Origin: an uncultured Vampirovibrio sp.
GTDB taxonomy: Bacteria > Cyanobacteriota > Vampirovibrionia > Gastranaerophilales > Gastranaerophilaceae
DNA: 64,000 nt
Assembly (NCBI GenBank): GCA_910583875.1
Contig: CAJTXT010000003.1
Location: forward strand, 62,001 to 126,000
Reading direction: 5' to 3'
Each line of letters starts with the position of its first letter. The stretch's first letter is position 1. This document shows, piece after piece, positions 25,517-34,378 of this stretch. Both the position numbers and the translations under genes were made by a program. A model generated the notes under the pieces. That model made no database searches, was not told where the DNA came from, and saw only the letters and a program-made list of their open reading frames with translations.

Positions 25517-27520
25517 ATGAAAAAATTGTTTATTTTGATGATTTTAATAATGACAATTTTTTCACAGCCTGTTTTGGCCGAAACATCTGAGAATTATTCT
25601 TATTCAATAGAAATTAGTAATATAGAACGTAACTCAAAATTAAAAAAAGAAATATTAAATTCTATCATTGAAATTTACGGAAAAGAAAATGTAGCTTCTA
25701 TATATAATAAAGTAATGGAAATTGCAGATAATGCAATAAATAAGCGTTCTAAAATATTAAAAGAACAAGATTTAAACAGAAATGATGACTGGTATAAAAA
25801 TGAAATTATCTACATGTTTTATGTTGATCATTTTGGAACAGTTCGTGATGATAAAGAAAATACTTTTAAAGATACGGCATTAATGCTTGATTATTTAAAA
25901 GATTTAGGTGTTACAACTTTATATATGCTTCCCTTTGCGGAAAGCCCAATGAAAGATGCTGGTTTTGATGTTAAAAATCCGCAAAATGTAAGACGAGAAC
26001 TGGGCGGGTTGGCTGAATTTAACGACTTTGTAAAAGCTGCAAAAGAAGCAGGTTTTAAAATTAAAGCAGATTTAGTTTTGAACCATTTATCTCAAGAACA
26101 TGAATGGTTTAAAAAACTTGAAGCAGGTGACGAAAATTATTTAGACTATTTTGTTTATACAGATAAAATGCCGGAATACAAAAAGTATCAGGATGAAAAG
26201 CTTGGAACCGTAATTGAATATACAGAAGCAGACGGAAGTATTTCAAAAAGAAGATTAATTTTTCCTGAAAATACTGAAAATAATTACAAAAAAGTAACTG
26301 TAAACGATAAAGATTATTATTTATATCACACTTTTTATCCGTTTCAGCTTGATATAAATTGGAATAATCCTAATGTTTTGTATTATGAACTTGAAACAAT
26401 AACACATTGGGCAAATTTAGGTATTGATATTTTTAGAATGGATGCAATTCCCTATCTGGCTAAAGAAGCAGGAACAAATGCCGAAAATTTACCAAAAACT
26501 CACGCAATAGTGCGACTTTTAAGTAATTATATTCAATTAACTGCACCATCAAGTGTAATACAAGTTGAAGCTTGTCAGCAGCCAAAAGATGTTATTCATT
26601 ATTTTGGTAAAGAACGAGAAGTTGAAGTAAGTATTGATGATGAAGCTAAAAAACTAAAAAGAACAAATGAAGCCCAGATTGCATACAATTTCCCTTATAT
26701 GCCTGCAATATGGGCTAGCCTTGTAACAGAAGATAAAAAATATTTTGTAGATGCATATAAAAAGACTCCTGATATTCCAAAATCTTCTGCGTGGGGAATA
26801 TTTTTAAGAGTTCATGATGAACTGACTCTGGAAATGGTCAGCCCTGAAGTAAGAGAAATTATTTTCAATGATTTAGTTAATAAAGGTGAAAATTTTAGAA
26901 ACGGTTTTGGCGTTGCAGGAAGATTAGCAAACTTTTTAGATAAAAATCCAAATAGAATTGAAACTGCTTTTTCAATTCTATTATCACTTCCTGGTATTCC
27001 TATTATTTATTACGGAGATGAAGTAGGTGCTTCTAATAACTATGAACATGCTAAAAAATCCGCTTTAAGAAGAGGATTTTCTCATCTTTTATCTGCTTTT
27101 GATTCTCGTGATATAAATAGAGGTGAAGTTCCTGCAAAACTATTCTATGGTTCAACAAAAGGATATTATAAATTTAATTCAAAAGTATATGAGAAAGTTA
27201 AGAATTTAATTGCAATAAGGAAAACTCTTCCTGTAATGACTAATGGTGATTTTGAACTTTTAAAAACAAAATCTAAAAGTAATTTTGCATATATAAGAAA
27301 GAATAAAGATTCTCAAATTCTTGTAATAAATAATTTGTCAGGTGAAAAACTAATTGCAGAAGTAAGTCTTCCTATTAATATTATTCTGAAAAATGAAGGA
27401 CGTATTACAAGTTTAAAAAATTTGGTAAATGGAGATGATATAAAGGTTAATATATCGCTTCAAAATAAAACAATGCATTTAAGAGTTGCACCATATCAAG
27501 TATTATGGCTTGAATTATAG
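25517..27520 (+). CDS. Exported GH13 alpha-glucan enzyme, trehalose-synthase-like
   Basis: A 667-aa protein with a signal peptide (MKKLFILMIL, cleavage after VLAE near residue 21), so it acts outside the cytoplasm. The GH13 barrel is complete: DLVLNH at 185-190, FRMDAI with nucleophile Asp309, VIQVEA with acid Glu351 and RVHDELTLE at 431-439, where the usual NHD reads VHD. The HDELTLEM stretch and YYGDEVGASNN are closest to trehalose synthase and related glucosyltransferases. A C-terminal beta domain ends the protein. It heads a run with an acyltransferase (8-bp gap) and a DegT-like protein. The reaction (hydrolysis or transglycosylation) cannot be fixed from sequence. Confidence 0.8.
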   Translation: MKKLFILMILIMTIFSQPVLAETSENYSYSIEISNIERNSKLKKEILNSIIEIYGKENVASIYNKVMEIADNAINKRSKILKEQDLNRNDDWYKNEIIYMFYVDHFGTVRDDKENTFKDTALMLDYLKDLGVTTLYMLPFAESPMKDAGFDVKNPQNVRRELGGLAEFNDFVKAAKEAGFKIKADLVLNHLSQEHEWFKKLEAGDENYLDYFVYTDKMPEYKKYQDEKLGTVIEYTEADGSISKRRLIFPENTENNYKKVTVNDKDYYLYHTFYPFQLDINWNNPNVLYYELETITHWANLGIDIFRMDAIPYLAKEAGTNAENLPKTHAIVRLLSNYIQLTAPSSVIQVEACQQPKDVIHYFGKEREVEVSIDDEAKKLKRTNEAQIAYNFPYMPAIWASLVTEDKKYFVDAYKKTPDIPKSSAWGIFLRVHDELTLEMVSPEVREIIFNDLVNKGENFRNGFGVAGRLANFLDKNPNRIETAFSILLSLPGIPIIYYGDEVGASNNYEHAKKSALRRGFSHLLSAFDSRDINRGEVPAKLFYGSTKGYYKFNSKVYEKVKNLIAIRKTLPVMTNGDFELLKTKSKSNFAYIRKNKDSQILVINNLSGEKLIAEVSLPINIILKNEGRITSLKNLVNGDDIKVNISLQNKTMHLRVAPYQVLWLEL

Positions 27521-27528
27521 AGGTTATT

Positions 27529-28629
27529 ATGGAGAAGAAAACAAAAATTTTGAATTATATAAATGTATTTAGAGGTCTTGCCATTCTTTTAATAATAATG
27601 GGGCATGTAATGCAGTTTGGTGAAAATTCAAGTCTTGCTCATATTATAAATTGTGAAATTATCTGTGGTGGTACTGCTTTATTCATATTTATTTCGGGTT
27701 TTTTGTTTCAACATTTATCATATAAATTTGAATATAAAAATTACTTATCTAAAAAATGGACGAATGTAATAATGCCATATCTCTTTACTGCAATCCCAGG
27801 GTTATTATTCTGTTTTATTTGTCCGACTTTGTATAAAAATGCTTTTGACGGCTTAAATATATTTGCTCAAATACCTATATTGCTTTCTATAGGCAGAGTT
27901 CACAACGTACCAACATGGTTTATTCCTATGATAGTAATTTTCTTTGTATTTTCGTGGGTATTGTTAAAGCTAGAAAAGAAAGGTATTTTGTATAAGCTTT
28001 TACCTCTATTGCTATTAATTACTGTTATTCTGCCTCGAGGCTCAGCTGAATATCAAGATACTATAGGTTTAAGTTATTTAGCAAAATATTGGATTTTTGC
28101 AAAATATATTTTATTGGGATTTGTTCATTTCGCTTCATTATATGTGCTTGGAATGTATTGTTCTGCTAATAAACATATAATAGATAAATTCTATGATAAA
28201 AGGCTTATCTTGTGGATTTTAATGTTAGGAGTTAGTACCTTAGATATTTATCTGCAATATAAATATCAATACTCAAATTATACTGTTTCTAAAACTTTCT
28301 TGACGCTTTTAGTTTTAGGTTATTTAAAACATTATGATGATTTTATTTTGTCGCATAAGAAAACTAATGCTGTTTTAGATTTTATTGCAAAATACAGTTT
28401 TGGAATTTTCTTTGTACACTGGTACTGGTTATTTATATATGATCAAATTTTTCACATACAAGGTGTAATCCCATTAGAAGATGTTGCTAATATTTTCTTT
28501 GTATTGGGGCTTGTATTTGTCAGATTTATTGCAGTAGCATTATTATCAATATTCTCTTTATTTATTGTAAAAGCTGTATTATTGAAACTAAATAAAGAAA
28601 TTAATACAAGAAAATTTATCGGTATTTAA
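27529..28629 (+). CDS. Acyltransferase family 3 membrane protein
   Basis: A 366-aa integral membrane protein with about ten helices. It begins with the family motif NVFRGLAILLIIMGHVMQF, which has the Arg and the essential His, and has SYLAKYWIFAKYILLGF and SFGIFFVHWYWLF further on. Such proteins O-acylate sugars of LPS, exopolysaccharide or peptidoglycan from acyl-CoA. GAGG lies before the ATG. It sits 8 bp after the GH13 gene and 3 bp before a DegT-like gene, so a role in surface-glycan modification is likely but inferred. Confidence 0.85.
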   Translation: MEKKTKILNYINVFRGLAILLIIMGHVMQFGENSSLAHIINCEIICGGTALFIFISGFLFQHLSYKFEYKNYLSKKWTNVIMPYLFTAIPGLLFCFICPTLYKNAFDGLNIFAQIPILLSIGRVHNVPTWFIPMIVIFFVFSWVLLKLEKKGILYKLLPLLLLITVILPRGSAEYQDTIGLSYLAKYWIFAKYILLGFVHFASLYVLGMYCSANKHIIDKFYDKRLILWILMLGVSTLDIYLQYKYQYSNYTVSKTFLTLLVLGYLKHYDDFILSHKKTNAVLDFIAKYSFGIFFVHWYWLFIYDQIFHIQGVIPLEDVANIFFVLGLVFVRFIAVALLSIFSLFIVKAVLLKLNKEINTRKFIGI

Positions 28630-28632
28630 CAA

Positions 28633-29364
28633 ATGCAAATAATAGAACACTTTAATTATGGAAGAGAATGCCTTCTTTTTATTATAAAAAAACTAAATAT
28701 AAAAGAAATCTATCTGCCGTTTTATACTTGTCCTGTTGTTTGGCAGACAGTAAAAAAAGCAAAATGCAAAATTAAATTTTATCATATAGATAAAGATTTT
28801 ATGCCCATTTGTGACTTTCCATCTTCTTCTTTTATTATTTATACAAACTATTTTGGAATAAATTCGAAAAATGTTGAAATCTTAGCCTCTAAATATCAAA
28901 ACATAATTGTTGATAATGCGCAGGCATGTTATATGCCTTTAAAGTATGGAATTGCAGGGTTTAACTCTCCAAGAAAGTTTTTTGATATAACTAATTCCGC
29001 TATTTTAAATATAGGCTCTATTCAATATGGCAAAATGATGATTTCAAAAGATGAAATGACAGAAACTAAACAAAAACGTATAGAGAATTTTAATTATATT
29101 CATTCAAAACTTAAAAATTCTAATGAATTAACTTTAGCGTTGACTCCAAATGATGTGCCAATGATTTATCCATATTTTAATCAAAATAAAGAGATAACTA
29201 AAAATTTAAAAAGAAATCATATTGAAATAGATAGATTTTGGAATCCGTTGCCTATAAATACTCAAGAAGGTCTTTTTCAGCGTTATATTATTCCAATACC
29301 AGTTTCTCAATCTACAAACAAAGATGAAATTTTTAAGATACTTAATATAATTTTCTCTTCTTAA
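28633..29364 (+). CDS. Short DegT/DnrJ-like PLP protein
   Basis: A 243-aa protein that looks like a shortened DegT/StrS-type aminotransferase. GRECLLFIIKKL and IYLPFYTCPVV fit the N-terminal part of the fold, YTNYFGIN and IIVDNAQACYMPL match the PLP-binding Asp-x-x-Gln segment, and FNSPRKFFDI holds the Lys in the Schiff-base position. Full family members have about 370 residues; the C-terminal domain here is reduced. It is the last gene of the GH13/acyltransferase run, starting 3 bp after the acyltransferase. Enzyme activity is uncertain. It may make or bind an amino sugar. Confidence 0.55.
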   Translation: MQIIEHFNYGRECLLFIIKKLNIKEIYLPFYTCPVVWQTVKKAKCKIKFYHIDKDFMPICDFPSSSFIIYTNYFGINSKNVEILASKYQNIIVDNAQACYMPLKYGIAGFNSPRKFFDITNSAILNIGSIQYGKMMISKDEMTETKQKRIENFNYIHSKLKNSNELTLALTPNDVPMIYPYFNQNKEITKNLKRNHIEIDRFWNPLPINTQEGLFQRYIIPIPVSQSTNKDEIFKILNIIFSS

Positions 29365-29417
29365 TTTAGCAAAAAATAATATGTTTTTGTTTTATAGCTA
29401 AAAAAGGAAGGTTAGTA

Positions 29418-29768
29418 ATGCAAATATCAAATATCTCATCAAATAAAGTAAATTTTAAAAGTTTAAGTACCCATCGTAGTTTTTATGATAAAGCCGCTAT
29501 TCTTAGTCAGAATAAAGCAACGAAAGATGTTTATGAAAAAGCATATAAACACTTAGATGAAGTTTCTGGAAAAAAGAATTTAGAAATACGTGAACTCGGA
29601 GATTGGGGCGGAGTTGTAGTTGAAACTGATGAACAAGATAACATTGTTCGATATGTTGCTAAAAACTTTCAAAATGTAATTCAATGCATGAAAGATGCAG
29701 CATTAATCTTAGAAAAAGAAAATGCACCTCAAAAACCAATAAGAAAGCGTTTTCAAGGTAATATTTAA
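29418..29768 (+). CDS. Small FKS-tagged protein of unknown function
   Basis: A 116-aa protein. It starts MQISNISSNKVNFKSL, the same N-terminal style as the proteins at 23319 and 59841. The rest is alpha/beta (LDEVSGKKNLEIRELGDWGGVVVETDEQDNIVRYVAK) with a basic end. No signal peptide, membrane helix or known domain is visible. AAGGAAGG lies before the ATG. It is separate from the preceding run by 53 bp with a weak hairpin (TTTAGC ... GCTAAA). Confidence 0.65.
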   Translation: MQISNISSNKVNFKSLSTHRSFYDKAAILSQNKATKDVYEKAYKHLDEVSGKKNLEIRELGDWGGVVVETDEQDNIVRYVAKNFQNVIQCMKDAALILEKENAPQKPIRKRFQGNI

Positions 29769-29769
29769 T

Positions 29770-30206
29770 AATATATTTCAAGATAAAAAGATTATTAATA
29801 TTTTGGATGATTTTTTCAATAAATGAAACTTTATGCCCAAAATAGTAATAACTTTAAATCTTTGTCCTTCAATATATTCATTTTTTATTGAAAATAGTTT
29901 TTCTTTTAATGAATATTGGGGCTTTTTTTGTATATAATCTGCCTGTTCTAAAAAATATTTATAATCATCATCTGAAAGATAACTTTTTACTATTTGTATA
30001 TATTCAGGGATATAATCATCTGAAATTTGTTTAAAATGTTAAATAAATCTGCTGATTTTATATTTATTGAATAGTAAATTTAGTTCGGGTAGAAGATTTT
30101 TTTCTCTTAGGAATTCCTCTTCGAGTTTTAGGTTATTAAAAATATCAAATCCTGTTTTGGATTTATAATTAGTGACTGATGACGGATTTTTTCTGTACCA
30201 ATTGTA
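29770..30206 (-). pseudogene. Remnant of a family 2 glycosyltransferase C-terminus
   Basis: The minus strand reads as a decayed coding sequence starting YNWYRKNPSSVTNYKSKTGF, with one in-frame stop (TAA at 30039-30041) and continuing to KVITIFGHKVSFIEKII near the end. The YRKNPSSVT motif and the closing strand are typical of the C-terminal part of GT2 sugar transferases. The catalytic N-terminal domain is missing: homology ends at 30206, right where the 22-bp repeats begin. The break was probably caused by the insertion at that point. The exact lower boundary is uncertain. Confidence 0.65.
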
Positions 30207-30208
30207 AA

Positions 30209-30368
30209 GTAACACTTAGTTTGAGAATTTTTAACAGTAAGTTTGAGAATTATACTACCAAACAAATAAAATTTTATTAATAATTAACACATTCATAAAT
30301 CTCCACATACTTTAAGGATGTAAATTGACATCAAGATTGAGAAAAATTGACAGAGAAGTTTGAGAAAT
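30209..30368. repeat. Two tandem pairs of 22-bp repeats, possible transposon end
   Basis: Four copies of the consensus TTRACANNNAGTTTGAGAA (plus three A/T bases) occur at 30209-30230, 30231-30252, 30325-30346 and 30347-30368. They form two exact head-to-tail pairs 72 bp apart. Multiple short direct sites at an element end are usual for IS21-, Tn7- and Tn5053-type transposases (family knowledge). No transposase gene and no matching right end are present in the window. They mark the left border of the defence island. Confidence 0.7.
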
Positions 30369-30434
30369 TTTCTTAATTATCAGACACTTAGGCATTTTTA
30401 TGCTAATATTATCTTCATAAGGAGTGATTAGGTA

Positions 30435-33400
30435 GTGCGTGAAAAAGATCAAACGGCATTCATTAGGAATTTTCTTGTTAGCAATGATATAGACTTTTTT
30501 CTTGGCTCAGGTGCATCTTTATTAGCAGGTATTCCAAGTGGGCAAAATTTAGTATGGGAATTTAAAAAAGAAATATATTGTACAGAAAATGGTGTATCGA
30601 AAGAACTATTTAAAGATTTGCAATCAGAACGTAACCGTGCTAAATTGCAAGAATATTTTGACGGACAAGATGGATTTCCACAAAGAGGTTCTAACGAAGA
30701 ATATTCTTTTTATTTTGAGAAATGTTATGACAATATATCTGCACGACAAGCTTTTATTCAACAAAGAGTTGCAAATATATTACCAACAAGAGGTCATTTA
30801 TGTCTTGCAAATTTAATTCTCAATAACAAAGTTAAAAATGTATGGACAACAAATTTTGATGAATTAATTGAGGTAGGAATCAAAACAATTAGTCCGGAAT
30901 ATGCATTTAATACATTATCATCAGTACAAAAAGATAGTATAAGCAAAATCGCAAATAATACTTTTGCAAATGTAATTAAGCTTCATGGCGATTATAGATA
31001 CGATTCCATTCAAAATACAACTCAAGAATTACAAAATCTGGAAAATCAATTATCAAAATTATTTTATCAACAGCTTATAAATAGAGGTATTGTCGTTATT
31101 GGTTATGCTGGTAATGATGAATCTATAATGAAAGTTCTTGAAGAGAATATTAACAATAAAGATTTTTTGAGTAAAGGAATATATTGGTGTAAACCGAAAA
31201 ATACAAATTTATCGCAACGAGCTTATGAGTTTATGGAAAAAGCATGTCAAAAAAATGAACTTTCTTGCGTTATTGATATTGATGGGTTTGATGAATTATT
31301 GAACTTGATTTATACCAATGGAGAGTATAAAAATTCGGTAATAGATGAAAGATGGAAAGATTTTGATAACCGTAAAAAAGAAGTTAATTTTTCATCTGAT
31401 AAAGTTTCTCAAACTTTGTTAAAAACAAATACTTTTATTTCAAAAGAGCTTCCAAAATGCAATATTTTTGACACTGATATAGCCAAGTGGAAAGATTTAA
31501 GAGAAATTATAGGTAGTAGCGGAATAATTGCTGGGTTATACAACGGCAAAATTTATTCTTTTTGTAATACAGAAAAATTAAATGAAATTTTCAAAACACA
31601 TATTAAGTCTGAAATAAATACAGAATTTCCAACTGTTAAAGAATTAAATAAAACAAATTTCGTATATATAGGTTTGCTTTATGAATTAATAAAAACATCA
31701 TTGCTTAAACAAACTAATATTACAGAATGTGGAAGAAACAAATATTATTTTGTAAATTCAGAAGAAATTTATCAATCAAAAAGTCGTTTTAATTATAAAA
31801 AATATTCTGCATTTGAAGTTCAATTATCTTTTTATGACGAAAAATTTTATTTATCATTAATTCCAACTATACATTTAACAAATAATAGAGGGGAGCCTGT
31901 TGATAGGTTATACAAACAAATTGAAATTAATTCCATAATGTCTAATATTCATAATGCTGAGTACGATAACCTGCTTAAAATTTTGAATAAGGAGTTATAT
32001 ATTATAGGTGGCAAAGAATTAAATTTTTCAGTAGATACATTTCAACTAAAATTTAATCATATATGCATGTCATACAAATTGTCTACAGATGTAAATTATC
32101 CTCAAGTTTCTGCATTTAAGTATGATGAACCGTTTATGTTATTTGACGTAAATAATAATCAGCATAAAAGTATTAATCAATTAAAAGGTTTGCAAAGGTT
32201 TGCTCCAATTGATTATTCTTTTGAAGCTTCAACAAAACCTCCTATTAGAATTGCAATTTTGTCACCAGTACAACAAGTAGATAATATAATTGGTCATCTT
32301 AATGCTTTAAATAACAAATATACTCCTAATAATCGATATGAAATGTTTATGCCAAATTATGAAGGATTTCATGAAACGTACAAAAGAGGATTATATATCC
32401 CAGATAAAAACAATAATCAAATATGCAGGACATATGATGAAATTAAAACCCAAAATTCAAATACTGATAGTTTTCTAGATAATATAAAATCTCATATTGA
32501 TTATTTTCAAACTCAAACTGCCGATTTTGATGTTTTAGTTATTTATATACCTAAATCTTTCGAAAAATTCAGAGAAGACCATTCTTATGATCCAGATTTT
32601 AATTTGCATGATGCTATAAAGTTATATGGTACAAATAAAGGAGTTAAAATCCAATTTATAGAAGAACGTTCTTTGAGAGCCTATGATAAATGTAAAGTTA
32701 TGTGGGCTTTATCTACAAGTTTATATGCGAAAGCATCAGGAGTATTATGGCATCCTGTAGTTTTAGATGATGAAACCGCATTTGTAGGTATTAGTTATGC
32801 AAAATCAAATACCAAAGGAATCTGTATAGGTTGTAGCCAATTATTTGATTCTACAGGAACTGGAATTCGTTTAATTTTAAAAAAACTTGATGACCCTCAA
32901 TTTATTGGTAAAAACCCTTATATGAAACGAGATGAAGCTCGTACTACAATAAGTAAATTAAGAGAAGAATATTATAAATGCGATCCTGTTGGTAAATTAA
33001 GAAGGATTGTTATTCATAAAACTACTCCATTCACGTCGCAGGAAATTGCAGGTTTTACTGAAGCATTAGAAGGAATTGAAGATATTGAGTTGTTGCAAAT
33101 TCAAGGATTCTCACCCTATAGAGCGATAAAAATGATTAAGGAACAAAATAAATTTAAACCTTATAATTTTCCAATTGAACGTGGCACAACAATGAAATTA
33201 TCTGATGATAGTTTTTTACTGTGGACGCATGGTTGCGTCATAGGCAATGACTTAGGTAATGGTAAATATAATTATTATAAAGGCGGAAGAGGAATTCCTA
33301 TACCTGTTTTAGTAAAAAGGTTTTATGGAAAAGCATCTGGTGATACTCTTGTAAAAGAGATATTAATGCTTACAAAAATGAACTGGAATAGTGGAGATAA

Positions 33401-33512
33401 TTTATATAAGAATATGCCAGTGACTCTTGATTTTGCAAAGACGCTTTCTAGAATGTCAAAACAACAAGAAGCTTTATATAATAAGTCTTATGACTTCAGA
33501 TACTTTATGTAA
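30435..33512 (+). CDS. Single-chain SIR2-Argonaute defence protein
   Basis: A 1025-aa fusion. Residues 1-290 are a SIR2-type NADase: FFLGSGASLLAGIPSG, WTTNFDELIE (Asn near 139), KLHGDY (His near 184) and VVIGYAGND. Residues about 300-600 are an APAZ-like/N-terminal Argonaute part. From about 600 (PPIRIAILSP) a MID-PIWI module follows, with AFVGISYAKSNTKGICIGCSQ, RRIVIHKTTPFTSQEIAGF and a C-terminal FDFAK-like TLDFAKTLSR. The first PIWI catalytic Asp is not evident (FVGISY), so slicing is probably lost. In known SIR2-pAgo pairs, guide-directed DNA recognition triggers NAD depletion and cell death. A GTG start follows AAGGAG by 10 nt. Beside a DpnII-type RM system. Confidence 0.85.
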   Translation: MREKDQTAFIRNFLVSNDIDFFLGSGASLLAGIPSGQNLVWEFKKEIYCTENGVSKELFKDLQSERNRAKLQEYFDGQDGFPQRGSNEEYSFYFEKCYDNISARQAFIQQRVANILPTRGHLCLANLILNNKVKNVWTTNFDELIEVGIKTISPEYAFNTLSSVQKDSISKIANNTFANVIKLHGDYRYDSIQNTTQELQNLENQLSKLFYQQLINRGIVVIGYAGNDESIMKVLEENINNKDFLSKGIYWCKPKNTNLSQRAYEFMEKACQKNELSCVIDIDGFDELLNLIYTNGEYKNSVIDERWKDFDNRKKEVNFSSDKVSQTLLKTNTFISKELPKCNIFDTDIAKWKDLREIIGSSGIIAGLYNGKIYSFCNTEKLNEIFKTHIKSEINTEFPTVKELNKTNFVYIGLLYELIKTSLLKQTNITECGRNKYYFVNSEEIYQSKSRFNYKKYSAFEVQLSFYDEKFYLSLIPTIHLTNNRGEPVDRLYKQIEINSIMSNIHNAEYDNLLKILNKELYIIGGKELNFSVDTFQLKFNHICMSYKLSTDVNYPQVSAFKYDEPFMLFDVNNNQHKSINQLKGLQRFAPIDYSFEASTKPPIRIAILSPVQQVDNIIGHLNALNNKYTPNNRYEMFMPNYEGFHETYKRGLYIPDKNNNQICRTYDEIKTQNSNTDSFLDNIKSHIDYFQTQTADFDVLVIYIPKSFEKFREDHSYDPDFNLHDAIKLYGTNKGVKIQFIEERSLRAYDKCKVMWALSTSLYAKASGVLWHPVVLDDETAFVGISYAKSNTKGICIGCSQLFDSTGTGIRLILKKLDDPQFIGKNPYMKRDEARTTISKLREEYYKCDPVGKLRRIVIHKTTPFTSQEIAGFTEALEGIEDIELLQIQGFSPYRAIKMIKEQNKFKPYNFPIERGTTMKLSDDSFLLWTHGCVIGNDLGNGKYNYYKGGRGIPIPVLVKRFYGKASGDTLVKEILMLTKMNWNSGDNLYKNMPVTLDFAKTLSRMSKQQEALYNKSYDFRYFM

Positions 33513-33540
33513 GACAGTATTTTAACCGAATTATATACCA

Positions 33541-33574
33541 TGACGAACTCCCATGTTTATACTATAATTAACCC
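33541..33574 (+). promoter_or_regulatory. Leaderless promoter of the DpnII-type operon
   Basis: TATAAT at 33563-33568 lies 6 nt before the ATG at 33575. A weak -35 (TGACGA region, 33541-33546) stands about 16 bp upstream. There is no Shine-Dalgarno. The RM genes therefore have a promoter separate from the Argonaute gene. Confidence 0.6.
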
Positions 33575-34378
33575 ATGCAAAAGTTTTATGAAAAAGACGA
33601 TATAACTTTATTTCAGGGTGATTGTATTGAAATTTTAAACAGAGCAACTCCTGAATCAATTGACATGATTTTTGCAGACCCGCCATATATGCTTTCTAAT
33701 GGTGGAATAACCTGTCAGTCCGGCAAGGTAGTTTCTGTCAACAAAGGTAAATGGGATAAAAGCAAAGGCTTAGATGAAGATTTTGAATTTCATCAAAAGT
33801 GGATTAGTGCTTGCAAAAGAGTTTTAAAACCTAACGGTACAATTTGGATATCCGGCACTTACCATTCAATCTATGCTTGTGGTTTTGCTTTACAAAAAGC
33901 TGGTTTTAAAATTCTGAATGACATTTGTTGGTTTAAACCAAATGCTTCTCCAAATATGAGTTGCAGGTATTTTACGGCAAGTCATGAAACTTTATTATGG
34001 GCAAGAAAAGACCCAAAAGGCAAGCATACGTTCAATTATGAAACAATGAAAAATGGTGAATGGGGTGATGACATTCTTAAAAAGCCAAATAAGCAAATGC
34101 GTTCAGTTTGGCAAATAGATACTCCAAAGCCTTCAGAAAAAGAATTCGGTAAGCATCCGACTCAAAAACCTTTAGAATTGTTAAGACGCATAATTCTTGC
34201 ATCAACTAATAAAGGCGATTTAATACTTGACCCATTCACAGGGAGCTCAACTACTGGTATAATGGCATTAGAGTTAGGCAGGAAATTTATTGGAATGGAC
34301 TTAGAAAAAGAATACTTAGACCTTTCTGTTAAAAGGTTTGAGCAAGTATTTTCAAAGAAAGATAAAGCATGGCAGTAG
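33575..34378 (+). CDS. DpnA-like N6-adenine DNA methyltransferase
   Basis: A 267-aa methyltransferase of the beta group: the catalytic FADPPYML (Asp35-Tyr38) comes before the SAM-binding LDPFTGSSTTGIMALELGRKFIGMD (about 215-240). VLKPNGTIWISGTYHSIY and KHPTQKPLELLRRII are typical of DpnA/M.DpnIIB, which protects GATC and can also act on single-stranded DNA in the DpnII system. It is followed by a Dam-type methyltransferase (overlap 10 bp) and the endonuclease, the complete DpnII set with the order of the two methylases exchanged. Its start is leaderless. Confidence 0.9.
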   Translation: MQKFYEKDDITLFQGDCIEILNRATPESIDMIFADPPYMLSNGGITCQSGKVVSVNKGKWDKSKGLDEDFEFHQKWISACKRVLKPNGTIWISGTYHSIYACGFALQKAGFKILNDICWFKPNASPNMSCRYFTASHETLLWARKDPKGKHTFNYETMKNGEWGDDILKKPNKQMRSVWQIDTPKPSEKEFGKHPTQKPLELLRRIILASTNKGDLILDPFTGSSTTGIMALELGRKFIGMDLEKEYLDLSVKRFEQVFSKKDKAWQ

